A stretch of 64,000 nt of DNA from Lactobacillus jensenii DSM 20557 (GCF_001436455.1 NZ_AYYU01000001.1:66243-130242), one strand, 5' to 3'; shown: positions 9,401 through 17,741, counted from the first letter of the stretch. Notes: a model not told the origin generated them from the sequence alone. Made by a program: numbers and translations.

Positions 9401-10025
9401 TGATATTGGACCAGTTAACTTGTCTTCAATCGAAGAATATGAAGAAGTTAAGAGCCGTTATGATTTCTTGACAGGCCAGCAAGATGACTTACTTAAGGCT
9501 AAAGAAGATATTGAAAAATCAATGTCTAACCTTGATGAAGAAGTTAAAAAGCGTTTTAGTCAAGCCTTTAAAGAAATTGCTAAAAGCTTTAGTCAAATCT
9601 TCCCAGTTGTCTTTGGCGGAGGAAATGCTAAGTTAGTTTTAACCGACAGTGATAACTTATTAGAAACTGGGATTGAAATTATTGCGCAACCACCTGGTAA
9701 AAAACTTCAAAAATTAAGTTTACTGTCTGGTGGGGAAAGAGCTTTAACGGCAATTACTTTACTTTTTGCAATTTTACAAGTAAATCCAGTACCATTTTGT
9801 ATCCTTGATGAAGTTGAGGCTGCTCTTGATGATGCAAATGTAACAAGATTTGCCAAGTTTTTACATCATTATGATATGCATACACAATTTATTGTGATTA
9901 CCCACCGACGCGGAACGATGGAAAAAGCTGATCAGCTGTATGGTGTAGTTATGCAAGAGTCAGGAGTATCGCAAGTTCTTTCTGTATCATTAAAAGAAAT
10001 TAAAGATAATGATGAGGTGAGTTAA
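6456..10025 (+). CDS. smc: Chromosome partition protein SMC
   Basis: Core ATPase of the bacterial condensin that compacts and segregates chromosomes. The start is GTG at 6456, with AAGGTGA at 6445-6451 directly after the rnc stop. The 1189 residues show the full SMC layout: N-terminal head with Walker A GPNGSGKS (31-38), a long coiled coil, a hinge at about 500-660 (YYGVRNILNHL through PGGSMSGGAKN), a second coiled coil rich in Lys, Glu and Gln, and the C-terminal head with signature LSGGERALT near residue 1090 and Walker B CILDEVEAALDD. The stop overlaps the ftsY ATG by one base. Confidence 0.97.
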   Translation: MPLTELTLTGFKSFAEKTKIKFGDGITGIVGPNGSGKSNITEAIRWVMGESSAKSLRGSNMKDVIFAGSQYRTPMNHAEVELVFDNKNRALNFDADRVTVARRILRNGDSEYLINNQTVRLKDVHALFMDSGISQDSLAIISQGKVDEILNSRPENRRAIFEEAAGVLRFKEQKQAATNQLAKTTDNLIRINDLVNELEGRVEPLHKQSSLAKEYKFQKSGLDKDLKTLLAFELQDLELKRTELAKKAEKSQILLNKLDEEVSQSQNDLAQKKNQLAKTTKEKEALQERLLSLTQEISNLNTDLQVAEQSDQYNNATKHEYENQLNELKKNLAVLSEKEVGLQKEVEQAISQETALTEKRDSYAKSLHSDPETLSKELENLRNDYIQSLQDQTSNNNDLVYAENELKRLSNSTIPELKTAEAELEKAEAELAQLKKQGQDASAKKSNLQEQVQTKNVLISDLTAKQNLANRSLQEISQKYQAAKAQKEALENIQKRHEGYYYGVRNILNHLDQYQGVIGAVGELLDFPAELEAALTTALGGGVQDLVTDTKQSARNAIMQLKQSRMGRATFLPLDGLRFSTIPSSTVTTLKSMPGFIGVASELVKTKGQVDISAAVNYLLGNVIVADTIDNAMKINARVYRYRIVTLDGDVISPGGSMSGGAKNQRNNSPLQTAGEINKLTKVVAELIAEVKTAKEQILSLDEKLSKEQKLFASLNDELQVAIQDLSALAVSYQNKESEVKRLKEAQHIYQNRADERAAEIKHLEEKIEEKKQAQTQISERLDKQKQAMAEKKAQIDDFDNLNKDVQAKLAEINPKLAVLHNQKTNLKAKLADLSTQKETSASQVKLLESKLVDLTSNKELTAEQKTKKAQKITELTHEKQELEAKLKKISSHLGQLDAQISQLDASFTRNYDLRKDAATEQESYSVDLAQVKTKMKQHLDKLRDEYALTYEMALNQAEIENTPENQAKLAKSVKLHQMSLDDIGPVNLSSIEEYEEVKSRYDFLTGQQDDLLKAKEDIEKSMSNLDEEVKKRFSQAFKEIAKSFSQIFPVVFGGGNAKLVLTDSDNLLETGIEIIAQPPGKKLQKLSLLSGGERALTAITLLFAILQVNPVPFCILDEVEAALDDANVTRFAKFLHHYDMHTQFIVITHRRGTMEKADQLYGVVMQESGVSQVLSVSLKEIKDNDEVS

Positions 10026-11338
10026 TGGGATTATTTGACAAAATTAAAAAGACATTATTTGGAAATAATGAGGAAAAAGCTAAGCAGGCTCCTTCTAAGC
10101 CAGAAGAGGAAAAGGCGGAAGTTGCTGAAGAAACTAATGAAGTAAAACTAGAAGAAAATAAAGTGGCAGAAGTTGAGACTGATGCTAAGTCTGCTGAAGC
10201 TGAAAATGAAAGTTCAGCTTCTGAAGAGGTAAAAAACGAACCTGAAGTAAGTTCTAGTAAAGAAGCTCAAACTAGTCTTGAAGAGGTTGCTGAATCAAAG
10301 CCAGAATCTGAACCAGTAGATACTGCTGCTAGTCAAGAAGTTGAAGATAGTAGCCCAGAAGAAGAAAAAGGCGAAGAAATAGAACCTGAAACAGAATCTA
10401 GCGAAAGTAAGAAGCAAGAACTTTATGACAATGGCTTAAAGAAAACAAATCAAGGCTTTGGTGCTAGGCTTAATGCCTTCTTTGCCCAATTTAGAAGTGT
10501 TGATGAAAATTTCTTTGATGAATTAGAAGATTTGCTAATTGAATCTGATGTTGGCTTTGAAACTAGTGAAGAATTAATTGATCAACTAAAAGACGAAGCT
10601 AAATTACAAAATGCGAAGAGTCACGATGAACTCAAAAAATTAATTGTTCAAAAACTTGTTGAAATTTATGATCAAAATGGGGATGCAGACGCTGAAAAAT
10701 TAACTTATAACGAAGGAAAGACTAATGTTTATCTTTTCGTTGGAGTTAATGGCGCTGGTAAAACAACAACCATTGGTAAGTTAGCTCAAAGATTCAAGCA
10801 AGAAGGCAAAAAGGTTGTGTTAGTTGCAGCTGATACCTTTAGAGCTGGTGCTGTTGAACAACTTAAAGAATGGGGCAAACGGACTGAAACTGAAGTTGTA
10901 ACAGGCCCTGTTCAAGCTGATCCAGCAAGTGTAGTTTATGATGGTGTCAAACATGGCTTAGAAGAGGATGCTGATTATGTTTTAGTTGATACTGCTGGCC
11001 GGCTTCAAAATAAACAAAACTTGATGAAAGAACTTGAAAAAATTGAGCGGACAATTAAAAAGTTAGTTCCAGATCAACCTTGCGAAACCTTATTAGTATT
11101 AGATGGTTCAACTGGACAAAATGCATTACTTCAAGCCAAAGACTTTGACAAGACAACCAAGCTTACTGGACTTGTTTTAACTAAGCTAGATGGCTCATCA
11201 AAGGGTGGGGTAATTTTAGCAATCAGAAATGAAATGAAATTACCTGTTAAGTTAGTTGGTCTTGGTGAAAAAGCTGAAGATTTGGCTGATTTTGATGCAG
11301 CTAGTTATGCTGTTGGTTTATTTCACGGCATTGTATAA
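10025..11338 (+). CDS. ftsY: Signal recognition particle receptor FtsY
   Basis: GTPase that receives SRP-ribosome complexes at the membrane. After a short basic start (MGLFDKIKKTLFG), residues about 15-130 form a very acidic, Glu/Ser/Ala-rich low-complexity A region, as is common for FtsY. The NG domain follows: P-loop GVNGAGKTTT near residue 239, DTAGR, and TKLDGSSKGG. It overlaps smc by one base (TAATG). The partner GTPase Ffh is encoded 2.8 kb downstream, separated by pepD and two small genes that interrupt the compact Bacillus-type ftsY-ylxM-ffh arrangement. Confidence 0.96.
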   Translation: MGLFDKIKKTLFGNNEEKAKQAPSKPEEEKAEVAEETNEVKLEENKVAEVETDAKSAEAENESSASEEVKNEPEVSSSKEAQTSLEEVAESKPESEPVDTAASQEVEDSSPEEEKGEEIEPETESSESKKQELYDNGLKKTNQGFGARLNAFFAQFRSVDENFFDELEDLLIESDVGFETSEELIDQLKDEAKLQNAKSHDELKKLIVQKLVEIYDQNGDADAEKLTYNEGKTNVYLFVGVNGAGKTTTIGKLAQRFKQEGKKVVLVAADTFRAGAVEQLKEWGKRTETEVVTGPVQADPASVVYDGVKHGLEEDADYVLVDTAGRLQNKQNLMKELEKIERTIKKLVPDQPCETLLVLDGSTGQNALLQAKDFDKTTKLTGLVLTKLDGSSKGGVILAIRNEMKLPVKLVGLGEKAEDLADFDAASYAVGLFHGIV

Positions 11339-11348
11339 GGAGAAAAAA

Positions 11349-12773
11349 ATGAAAGAATTAAGCGCATGTACAACTATTTTAGTTGGTAAAAAAGCATCAA
11401 TTGATGGTTCAACTATGATTGCTAGAAATGATGATACCTTTTTACCAATTACTCCACAAAAATTTGTGGTAAAGCCTGCTGTTAAGGGTGAAAAAGGGCG
11501 TCATATTAAGTCTTGGCTTAACAAGTTCGAAATGGATTTACCAGATTGGGCTTACAGAACTCAAGCTGTGCCAAATGTAGACTACAAGAACTTGGGTTAC
11601 TATGAAGAAAGTGGCATTAACGAAAAGAATGTTGCAATGTCATGTACTGAATCAACTTATGGTAACGAAAGAACTTTAGCTTTTGATCCATTGGTAGTTG
11701 ATGGTCTTGACGAAGATTGTATGCAAAATGTAGTTGCTCCTTACATTGATTCAGCTCGCGATGGTGTTAAGTTATTGGGTGAATTGATTAAGAAGTATGG
11801 TTCTGCTGCTGGAAACTCAGTTTTGTTTGGTGACAAGGATGAAGTTTGGTACATGGAAATTGTTACTGGTCACCACTGGGTAGCTCAAAGAATTCCCGAT
11901 GATTGTTATGCAGTTGCTGCAAACCGAGTTTCAATTGAACAAGTTGACTTTAATGATTCTGATAACTTTATGTGGAGTGAAGGAATCCAAGAATTCGTTG
12001 AAAAGCACCACTTGAATGTTGATCGAGAAGGTTTTAACTTCCGTCACATTTTTGGTACTTACAATGAAAAAGATCGTCACTACAACACTAGTCGTGTTTG
12101 GTATGCTCAAAGATACTTCAATCCAAGTATTGAACAAGATCCAGAAGATGGTGATTTACCATTTATCCGTAAAGCAGAAAAATTAATTAATCCTGATGAT
12201 ATTACTTTTGTTTTAGGTAGTCACTATCAAGAAACTCCATTTGATCCATATGGCAAGGGTACTGATGAAGAAAAGCATCGCTACCGTCCAATTGGTTTAA
12301 ACAGAACTCAAAATGCTCACATCTTGCAAATTAGAAATGACTTGCCAGAAGATAAGGCGGCTATTTACTGGTTATGTATTGGTGGCCCAACCTTTACACC
12401 ATTTATTCCATTCTTTGCCAATATGAATGATACTGAAGAAAGTTTTAAGAATACTAGCTTAACTTTCAATCAAAAAGATGCCTGGTGGTTCTACAAGGCA
12501 GTAGCGGCAACTGTTGAAAGTCACTACCCACAATTTGTTCAATTTGATACTGATTATCTAATTGAAATGCGTCGTTACTTTAGAGCAAGAATTGAAGAAG
12601 TTGTTGCTAAGGCTGGCGATTTGAAGGGTGAAGAACTAACAGAATTCTTGACTAAAGAAAATCAAGAAACTGTTCGTTATACTCGTGAACAAACTGAAAA
12701 GTTATGGGGCAAGATGTTAACTGAAAGTATTAATATGAGTAAGTTAACCTTCAACATGGATAAAAACCTATAA
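11349..12773 (+). CDS. pepD: C69-family dipeptidase PepD
   Basis: Cytoplasmic dipeptidase of the N-terminal-nucleophile family C69, which breaks down dipeptides released from imported peptides. The signature is the N-terminal segment CTTILVGKKASIDGSTMIARNDD, with Cys7 as the expected nucleophile, and the length is 474 residues. I place the start at ATG 11349, not at an earlier in-frame codon inside ftsY, because AAGGAGA at 11337-11343 overlaps the ftsY stop at the right distance and gives the conserved N-terminus. It is probably co-transcribed with ftsY and ends at a strong terminator. Together with the Opp system upstream it forms part of the peptide-nutrition capacity. Confidence 0.93.
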   Translation: MKELSACTTILVGKKASIDGSTMIARNDDTFLPITPQKFVVKPAVKGEKGRHIKSWLNKFEMDLPDWAYRTQAVPNVDYKNLGYYEESGINEKNVAMSCTESTYGNERTLAFDPLVVDGLDEDCMQNVVAPYIDSARDGVKLLGELIKKYGSAAGNSVLFGDKDEVWYMEIVTGHHWVAQRIPDDCYAVAANRVSIEQVDFNDSDNFMWSEGIQEFVEKHHLNVDREGFNFRHIFGTYNEKDRHYNTSRVWYAQRYFNPSIEQDPEDGDLPFIRKAEKLINPDDITFVLGSHYQETPFDPYGKGTDEEKHRYRPIGLNRTQNAHILQIRNDLPEDKAAIYWLCIGGPTFTPFIPFFANMNDTEESFKNTSLTFNQKDAWWFYKAVAATVESHYPQFVQFDTDYLIEMRRYFRARIEEVVAKAGDLKGEELTEFLTKENQETVRYTREQTEKLWGKMLTESINMSKLTFNMDKNL

Positions 12774-12780
12774 TTAATAG

Positions 12781-12822
12781 AAGGCGTAGACAAGCTTGAA
12801 AGCTTGATCTTACGCCTTTTTT
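12781..12822 (+). terminator. Intrinsic terminator after pepD
   Basis: Long hairpin: AAGGCGTA (12781-12788) pairs with TACGCCTT (12811-12818), and an inner CAAGCT / AGCTTG stem is closed by a TGAA loop. A T-run follows. Confidence 0.85.
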
Positions 12823-12894
12823 GTTTTTGTAAAAATGCTATTAATTGTAATTTTGTTGCGCAAATGTTGCACGTGATAATTCAATTGTAAAAAA

Positions 12895-13338
12895 TTATCT
12901 ATGAAAAAATAGCTGAATCAAATTATGCCACTTGCTCCCTTTAACTTGATAATCTTTTACAGCTTGGGTAACTTCAACGCAGCCAATATATTTTCCTGCT
13001 TCGTTATGTAAGCTATAAAAAGAAATGTTAATTGGCATTTTATTTTTGGTGATATTGATTGAAAGAGACTTTCTTTTGCCATTGTGCATTTGCTTAAGCA
13101 CGGCTTTAACAGCTTTTTGTGAATGACCAGGATGTATTTCAAAAACAGATTTTCCAATATCTGCTTCGGTCCTTGGAAAAATTCTGTTTGTATTCATTGA
13201 AGACCAGACGACGATATCATTTTCGTCTAAAACATCGAATTCTTGGGGAATTTTCCTAAAAATTGCATTTAATTGGTCAAGAGATAAATGGCCACCAATT
13301 AGCTTAATATCTTTATCCATATCAGTTTCTTCTTCCAT
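12895..13338 (-). CDS. Small PAS-domain protein (DUF438-type PAS only)
   Basis: A 147-residue cytoplasmic protein that is almost entirely one PAS fold. The segment GHLSLDQLNAIFRKIPQEFD and the following VLDENDIVVWSS resemble the PAS portion of the larger DUF438 proteins, but the hemerythrin-like part of those proteins is absent. It has no output domain, membrane segment or signal peptide. An alternative start at ATG 13320 (MDKDIKL) sits after GGAAGAAG and may be the true one. A -10-like TATAAT lies on the minus strand at 13367-13362. It is convergent with pepD and divergent from the next small gene. The bound ligand (heme, flavin or other) cannot be told; the function is unknown. Confidence 0.75.
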   Translation of the reverse strand: MEEETDMDKDIKLIGGHLSLDQLNAIFRKIPQEFDVLDENDIVVWSSMNTNRIFPRTEADIGKSVFEIHPGHSQKAVKAVLKQMHNGKRKSLSINITKNKMPINISFYSLHNEAGKYIGCVEVTQAVKDYQVKGSKWHNLIQLFFHR

Positions 13339-13479
13339 TTATTAACTACTTTTATTTTAGCATTATATTTATTCATGGATTTTCTTTATGATAATCAATT
13401 TGAAAGCTTTCTTAGTGAAAGTTTAGTATAATTTAAGTAGGAGATACAAGGCCTTACTAAAGGGGAAGTAGGGAAGATT

Positions 13480-13713
13480 ATGAAAATTAATCAATATCAA
13501 ATTGGTCATTTAGTCAACATGCTTTTACTTGCTCTTTTGATATTGCGAGTTTCACAAGTCAACTTGACTATAGCAATTTTGTTTGTGCTTTTCTCAATTA
13601 TCCCTAGCTACTATTTATTAGGTCAAGCAGCTAAAAAGAAAATGTATCTAGTATATCTACAAATGCTTTGGGATATTATCCTATTTTCAGGATTATATTT
13701 CTTTATTAAGTAA
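13480..13713 (+). CDS. Small hydrophobic membrane protein of unknown function
   Basis: A 77-residue protein that I do not recognise. It has about three hydrophobic segments (roughly residues 12-25, 28-48 and 58-76) separated by a lysine-rich turn (AAKKKM), so it should be an integral membrane protein. Support for a real gene comes from the purine-rich RBS region AAGGGGAAGTAGGGA just before the ATG, a consensus TATAAT at 13427-13432, and a dedicated terminator at 13727-13753. It sits between pepD and ylxM. Confidence 0.7.
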   Translation: MKINQYQIGHLVNMLLLALLILRVSQVNLTIAILFVLFSIIPSYYLLGQAAKKKMYLVYLQMLWDIILFSGLYFFIK

Positions 13714-13726
13714 GTCATTATGAATT

Positions 13727-13754
13727 AAGCTACACCATGGAGTGTAGCTTTTTG
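13727..13754 (+). terminator. Intrinsic terminator after the small membrane gene
   Basis: Nine-base perfect stem AAGCTACAC (13727-13735) / GTGTAGCTT (13742-13750), loop CATGGA, followed by TTTG. Confidence 0.7.
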
Positions 13755-13783
13755 TTTTGGTATACTATAAATTGGTGAAGTAA

Positions 13784-14119
13784 ATGGAACTGATAAAAAA
13801 CGAAGAGTTGGCTGACTTATATTCATTTTACGGCCAACTATTAACGAAAGGGCAACAGGCCTATTTTGAAGATTATTATTATGATGATTTATCATTAGGT
13901 GAAATTGCTGATAATCATGGTGTTTCTCGGCAAGCTGTTTATGATAACTTACGTAGATCAAGTAAAAGCTTGGAAAACTATGAAAAAAAGCTTCACCTTA
14001 AGCGTGACTACTTGCAAATGGATCAATTAGCTAGTGTGGCTTTAAAGCAGCTAGCTAGTGATCCTGAAGCAAGCCGCGATAACTTAACTAAGTTAATAAA
14101 ATTAATTAGAGGAGAATAA
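13784..14119 (+). CDS. ylxM: YlxM family SRP-associated DNA-binding protein
   Basis: Small helix-turn-helix protein of the UPF0122/YlxM family that is linked to the SRP pathway in Firmicutes and stimulates Ffh-FtsY activity in streptococci. The 111 residues include the sigma-4-like HTH (LSLGEIADNHGVSRQAVYDNLRR, about 36-60). ffh follows 4 bp later and is clearly coupled. A TATACT at 13761-13766 could be the -10 of the ylxM-ffh transcript; I see no convincing -35. Confidence 0.88.
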   Translation: MELIKNEELADLYSFYGQLLTKGQQAYFEDYYYDDLSLGEIADNHGVSRQAVYDNLRRSSKSLENYEKKLHLKRDYLQMDQLASVALKQLASDPEASRDNLTKLIKLIRGE

Positions 14120-14123
14120 TTAG

Positions 14124-15551
14124 ATGGCTTTTGAAAATTTAAGTGAACGAATTCAAAAAGCATTAAAAAATTTAACCGGTAAGGGTAAGGTTAGTGAAGC
14201 TGACATTAACGCCGCAAGTCGTGAAATTCGCCTTGCCTTACTTGAAGCTGACGTTAATTTTAAAGTTGTCAAAGACTTCATTAAAAAGATTAAGGAAAGA
14301 GCTCTAGGCCAAGAAGTTCAAGGTAGTTTAACTCCCGGTCAACAGATTATCAAGATTGTTAATGACGAATTAACTAAGATGATGGGGGAAGAAGCTGCTA
14401 AGTTAAATAAGGCTCCCCATATTCCTACAATTATCATGATGGTTGGTTTACAAGGTACTGGTAAAACCACGACCGTTGGTAAATTGGCCAAGTATTTAAT
14501 GGATACTGAAAAAGCGCGGCCTTTATTAATTGCTGGTGATATTTATCGTCCAGCTGCAATTGATCAGTTAAAGCAAATTGGTGATCAATTATCTGTCCCT
14601 GTCTTTAGCGAAGATGAAAAAGATGTTGCTAAGATTGTGGCAGATGGTTTAGCTCAAGCAAAAGAAGCTAAGAATGATTATGTTTTGATCGATACCGCTG
14701 GTCGACTTGAAATTGATGAAGCTTTAATGGAAGAATTAGAGCGTGTTAAGGCAGTTGCCAAGCCTGATAATATCGTCTTAGTTGTTGATGCAATGACTGG
14801 TCAAGTTGGTGCACAAGTTGCAGAAACTTTTGACAAGCGCCTTGATGTTACTGGGGTTATTTTAACTAAGCTCGATGGTGATACTCGTGGTGGTGCTGCA
14901 CTTTCAATTAGAGCGGTTACTGGCAAACCAATTCTCTTTACTGGTCAAGGTGAAAAATTATCTGAACTTGAAGGATTTTACCCAGATAGAATGGCATCAA
15001 GAATTTTGGGTATGGGGGATGTTTTAACCTTAATTGAAAAGGCCCAAAGAGATTATGATGCTAAAGAAGCTGAAAAAGTTGCCCAAAAGATGCGGGAAAA
15101 CACCTTTGACTTTAACGATTTCATTGATCAATTAGAGCAAGTTCAAAAGATGGGGCCACTTGATCAAATTATGAAGATGTTACCAGGGATGGCTAATAAT
15201 CCGCAATTAAAGAATTTTTCTATTGATGAAAAGCAAATTGCACACACAAAGGCCATTGTTTACTCAATGACTGAAGCAGAACGCCAGGATCCTGATTTGC
15301 TTAATCCATCAAGAAGACGCAGAATTGCAGCAGGTTCTGGTCGTCCAATTATGGAAGTTAACCGTATGATTAAGCAATTTAAGCAATCAAAAGAAATGAT
15401 GCAAAAGATTACTAGTGGTAATACCAAGGCTTTGGCAGGACTTCCAGGAATGGATTCACCAATGGCTCAAGCTGCAATGCGCCGTATGGGTAAGCAATTC
15501 AAGAAGGGCAAGAAGAAGCGCCTTAAACACATTAAACGATTTAAATCATAA
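14124..15551 (+). CDS. ffh: Signal recognition particle protein Ffh
   Basis: SRP54 GTPase that binds signal sequences of nascent chains and docks with FtsY. The 475 residues comprise the N domain (about 1-90), the G domain with P-loop GLQGTGKTTT near residue 108, DTAGR and TKLDGDTRGG, and the methionine-rich M domain from about residue 300 (MGPLDQIMKMLPGM, RRRRIAAGSG, PGMDSPMAQAAMRRMG), ending in a basic tail. It is directly preceded by ylxM and followed by an independent rpsP promoter. Confidence 0.97.
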   Translation: MAFENLSERIQKALKNLTGKGKVSEADINAASREIRLALLEADVNFKVVKDFIKKIKERALGQEVQGSLTPGQQIIKIVNDELTKMMGEEAAKLNKAPHIPTIIMMVGLQGTGKTTTVGKLAKYLMDTEKARPLLIAGDIYRPAAIDQLKQIGDQLSVPVFSEDEKDVAKIVADGLAQAKEAKNDYVLIDTAGRLEIDEALMEELERVKAVAKPDNIVLVVDAMTGQVGAQVAETFDKRLDVTGVILTKLDGDTRGGAALSIRAVTGKPILFTGQGEKLSELEGFYPDRMASRILGMGDVLTLIEKAQRDYDAKEAEKVAQKMRENTFDFNDFIDQLEQVQKMGPLDQIMKMLPGMANNPQLKNFSIDEKQIAHTKAIVYSMTEAERQDPDLLNPSRRRRIAAGSGRPIMEVNRMIKQFKQSKEMMQKITSGNTKALAGLPGMDSPMAQAAMRRMGKQFKKGKKKRLKHIKRFKS

Positions 15552-15577
15552 AAAATAAAGCTGTTAAGGAAAAATGC

Positions 15578-15606
15578 TTTACACCTCGTATTTTGTTTGG
15601 TATATT
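15578..15606 (+). promoter_or_regulatory. Strong sigma-A promoter for rpsP
   Basis: TTTACA (15578-15583), exactly 17 bp, TATATT (15601-15606), placed 35 bp before the rpsP ATG with SD TTAGGAGGAA between. Both boxes match the consensus at five of six positions. Confidence 0.75.
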
Positions 15607-15640
15607 ATATATCGTTAATTAATTAGGAGGAATTCAAATT

Positions 15641-15913
15641 ATGGCAGTTAAAATTCGTATGCGTCGTATGGGTTCTAAGAGAAAGCCTTTCTACCGTATC
15701 GTAGTTGCTGACTCAAGAGCTCCACGTGATGGTCGTTTTATTGAAGAAGTAGGTTACTACAACCCAGTTTCACAACCTAAGGAATTAAAGCTTGACGAAG
15801 AAAAAGTTTTCGCATGGCTTCAAAAGGGTGCACAACCATCAGACACTGTTAGATCACTTCTTTCAGGTGCTGGCTTGATGCAAAAGTTGCACGACGCAAA
15901 ATACAACAAGTAA
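15641..15913 (+). CDS. rpsP: 30S ribosomal protein S16
   Basis: Primary-type assembly protein of the 30S subunit. The 90 residues begin with the canonical S16 N-terminus ([38 protein letters not shown] split over the first 38 positions). Start and RBS (AGGAGG) are unambiguous. A hairpin at 15928-15959 lies between it and rimM, so rimM-trmD expression probably depends on readthrough of part of the rpsP transcripts. Confidence 0.97.
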   Translation: MAVKIRMRRMGSKRKPFYRIVVADSRAPRDGRFIEEVGYYNPVSQPKELKLDEEKVFAWLQKGAQPSDTVRSLLSGAGLMQKLHDAKYNK

Positions 15914-15927
15914 TTAGATTTACTTAG

Positions 15928-15959
15928 AAAGTTTGAAGTGAAAGCTTCAAACTTTTTTT
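15928..15959 (+). terminator. Terminator or attenuator between rpsP and rimM
   Basis: Perfect 11-bp stem AAAGTTTGAAG / CTTCAAACTTT (15928-15938, 15945-15955), loop TGAAAG, followed by T's. I see no clear promoter between it and rimM, which suggests partial readthrough. Confidence 0.8.
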
Positions 15960-15983
15960 ATTAGCTAGAATGAGGATTTTTTA

Positions 15984-16496
15984 ATGCAGTTTTATGATGT
16001 TGCCCAAGTTTTAACAAGTCATGGACTTAAAGGTGAAGTAAAGGTAAAGGTAATTACTGATTTTCCTGAGCAACGCTTTTGCGAAGGGGTTAAGCTTTTT
16101 ATAAAAGATGATATGCGTCAATTAACCGTAGAAAGTGGACGACCATTTAAGCAATTTTGGCTGGTTACTTTTAAAGAAATTAAAGATATTAATGAAGCTG
16201 AAAGTTTATTTGGTAAAACTTTGGTAATTAGTGAAGAAGACCAAGATCAGTTACCTGAAGGTCATTATTATTATCACCAGATTATTGGTTTATCGGTAGT
16301 AGATAATGAAACCGACGAATTGATTGGTAAAGTAACTGATATTGAAGCCCCAGGTGCTAATGATATTTGGCAAGTAACTCCTAAAGTGGGTAAACCATTT
16401 TGGCTTCCATATGTTTCAAGTTTTGTAAAGAGTGTTAATTTGGACAAAGGAGAGGTAAGAGTAGAATTGATGGAGGGATTACGCGATGAAGATTAA
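15984..16496 (+). CDS. rimM: Ribosome maturation factor RimM
   Basis: Binds S19/head-region assembly intermediates during 30S maturation. The 170 residues show the N-terminal RimM barrel ([26 protein letters not shown], in two conserved runs near residues 3-28) and a C-terminal PRC-barrel ([17 protein letters not shown] and [13 protein letters not shown]). It overlaps trmD by 11 bp, consistent with coupled translation in the conserved rpsP-rimM-trmD-rplS cluster. Confidence 0.95.
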   Translation: MQFYDVAQVLTSHGLKGEVKVKVITDFPEQRFCEGVKLFIKDDMRQLTVESGRPFKQFWLVTFKEIKDINEAESLFGKTLVISEEDQDQLPEGHYYYHQIIGLSVVDNETDELIGKVTDIEAPGANDIWQVTPKVGKPFWLPYVSSFVKSVNLDKGEVRVELMEGLRDED

Positions 16497-17217
16497 TGTA
16501 TTGACGCTTTTCCCAGATATGTTTACTCCATTACAGGTCTCTATGCTTGGCCGTGCTCTTGAAGATAAAAAATGGGATTTAAATTTAGTAAATTTCCGTG
16601 ATTTTACAACTGATGTTCATCACCATGTTGACGATACACCGTATGGTGGTGGCGCTGGGATGGTTTTGCAAATTATGCCAATAAAAAAAGCCCTTGATTC
16701 GCTTGAAAAAAAGGGAAAAGTTATTATTACTGCTCCACAAGGGAAAACTTTTAATCAAAAGATGGCTAAACGTTGGGCGGATGAAGAGCAAGATTTGACA
16801 TTTATTTGTGGACATTATGAAGGCTTTGATCAAAGAGTCTATGAGATGGCTGATGAAGTTGTCTCAATTGGTGATTATGTTTTAACTGGTGGCGAATTAC
16901 CAACTATGAGTATGATTGATGCAACTGTCCGCCTTTTGCCTGGAGTCTTGGGAAATTCTGCATCTGCAGTTGAAGAGAGCTTTTCTCATGGATTGCTTGA
17001 ATATCCACAGTATACTCGTCCTGCCGAATTTGAAGGAATGAAAGTACCAGAAGTATTAATGAGTGGAAATCATGGGAAAATTGCTGAATGGCGTTTAAAG
17101 GAAGCATTACGAAATACTCTTTTAAGGCGACCAGATTTATTAGAAAATCGAGAATTTACACCAGAAGAAAGCAAATTATTAACTGAAATTAAGTTAGAAC
17201 TTGAAAATAAAAACTAG
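16486..17217 (+). CDS. trmD: tRNA (guanine-37-N1)-methyltransferase TrmD
   Basis: Makes m1G37 in tRNAs reading CNN and GGG-type codons, which prevents frameshifting. The 243 residues carry the SPOUT trefoil-knot motifs: [13 protein letters not shown] near residue 50, [12 protein letters not shown] near 107-118, and [13 protein letters not shown] near 130. The SD TGGAGGGA lies inside the end of rimM. rplS follows 106 bp later behind a structured leader. Confidence 0.96.
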   Translation: MKINVLTLFPDMFTPLQVSMLGRALEDKKWDLNLVNFRDFTTDVHHHVDDTPYGGGAGMVLQIMPIKKALDSLEKKGKVIITAPQGKTFNQKMAKRWADEEQDLTFICGHYEGFDQRVYEMADEVVSIGDYVLTGGELPTMSMIDATVRLLPGVLGNSASAVEESFSHGLLEYPQYTRPAEFEGMKVPEVLMSGNHGKIAEWRLKEALRNTLLRRPDLLENREFTPEESKLLTEIKLELENKN

Positions 17218-17236
17218 ACTTGTTAAACTATTCTGA

Positions 17237-17314
17237 GTGGTGTTTGTATCCACGTAATTAAGTTATGGGTATTCCGCTGGCAAGAGTATTGTTGAAGAAT
17301 ATCGTAGAAGGAGA
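17237..17314 (+). promoter_or_regulatory. Candidate structured rplS leader (L19-leader-like)
   Basis: The 106-nt gap before rplS can form GGTATTC (17268-17274) / GAATATC (17297-17303), seven pairs including one G-U, placed just before the SD GAAGGAGA (17307-17314). A short upstream GTGG/CCAC hairpin (17237-17240 / 17250-17253) can compete through AGTGG pairing with CCGCT at 17274-17278. L19 leaders that autoregulate rplS are known in Firmicutes; position and overall form fit, but I could not match this to the family model. Confidence 0.45.
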
Positions 17315-17323
17315 AGATATATT

Positions 17324-17671
17324 ATGGATCCATTAATTCAAGAATTGACTAAGGAACAACTTCGTGATGATATCCCAGCATTCCGCGCAGGTGACACTGT
17401 TCGTGTTCACGTACGTGTTGTTGAAGGTACTCACGAACGTATCCAACTTTTCGAAGGTGTTGTAATTAAGAAGAAGGGCGTTGGCATCAGCGCAACTTAC
17501 ACTGTTCGTAAGATTTCTTCAGGTATCGGCGTTGAACGTACTTTCCCAGTTAACGACCCACGTGTTGCTAAGGTAGAAGTTGTACGTCATGGTCGTGTAC
17601 GTCGTGCTAAGCTTTACTACTTACGTAACTTACACGGTAAGGCAGCAAGAATTCGTGAAGTTCGTCGTTAA
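17324..17671 (+). CDS. rplS: 50S ribosomal protein L19
   Basis: Large-subunit protein at the 30S-50S interface. The 115 residues contain the family core [30 protein letters not shown] and the basic C-terminal tail ([21 protein letters not shown] region). Start ATG with SD GAAGGAGAAG. It ends the rpsP-rimM-trmD-rplS cluster at a strong terminator. Confidence 0.97.
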   Translation: MDPLIQELTKEQLRDDIPAFRAGDTVRVHVRVVEGTHERIQLFEGVVIKKKGVGISATYTVRKISSGIGVERTFPVNDPRVAKVEVVRHGRVRRAKLYYLRNLHGKAARIREVRR

Positions 17672-17680
17672 TCTCACGTT

Positions 17681-17714
17681 AAAAAAGGCAGCTCGAAAGA
17701 GCTGTCTTTTTTGT
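17681..17714 (+). terminator. Intrinsic terminator of rplS
   Basis: Stem AAAAAAGGCAGCTC / GAGCTGTCTTTTTT (17681-17694, 17699-17712, one G-U pair) with a GAAA tetraloop. The A-run on the left may let it also act for scrR on the opposite strand. Confidence 0.87.
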
Positions 17715-17741
17715 TATTGAAAATTTTATTTGTACTTCTTA

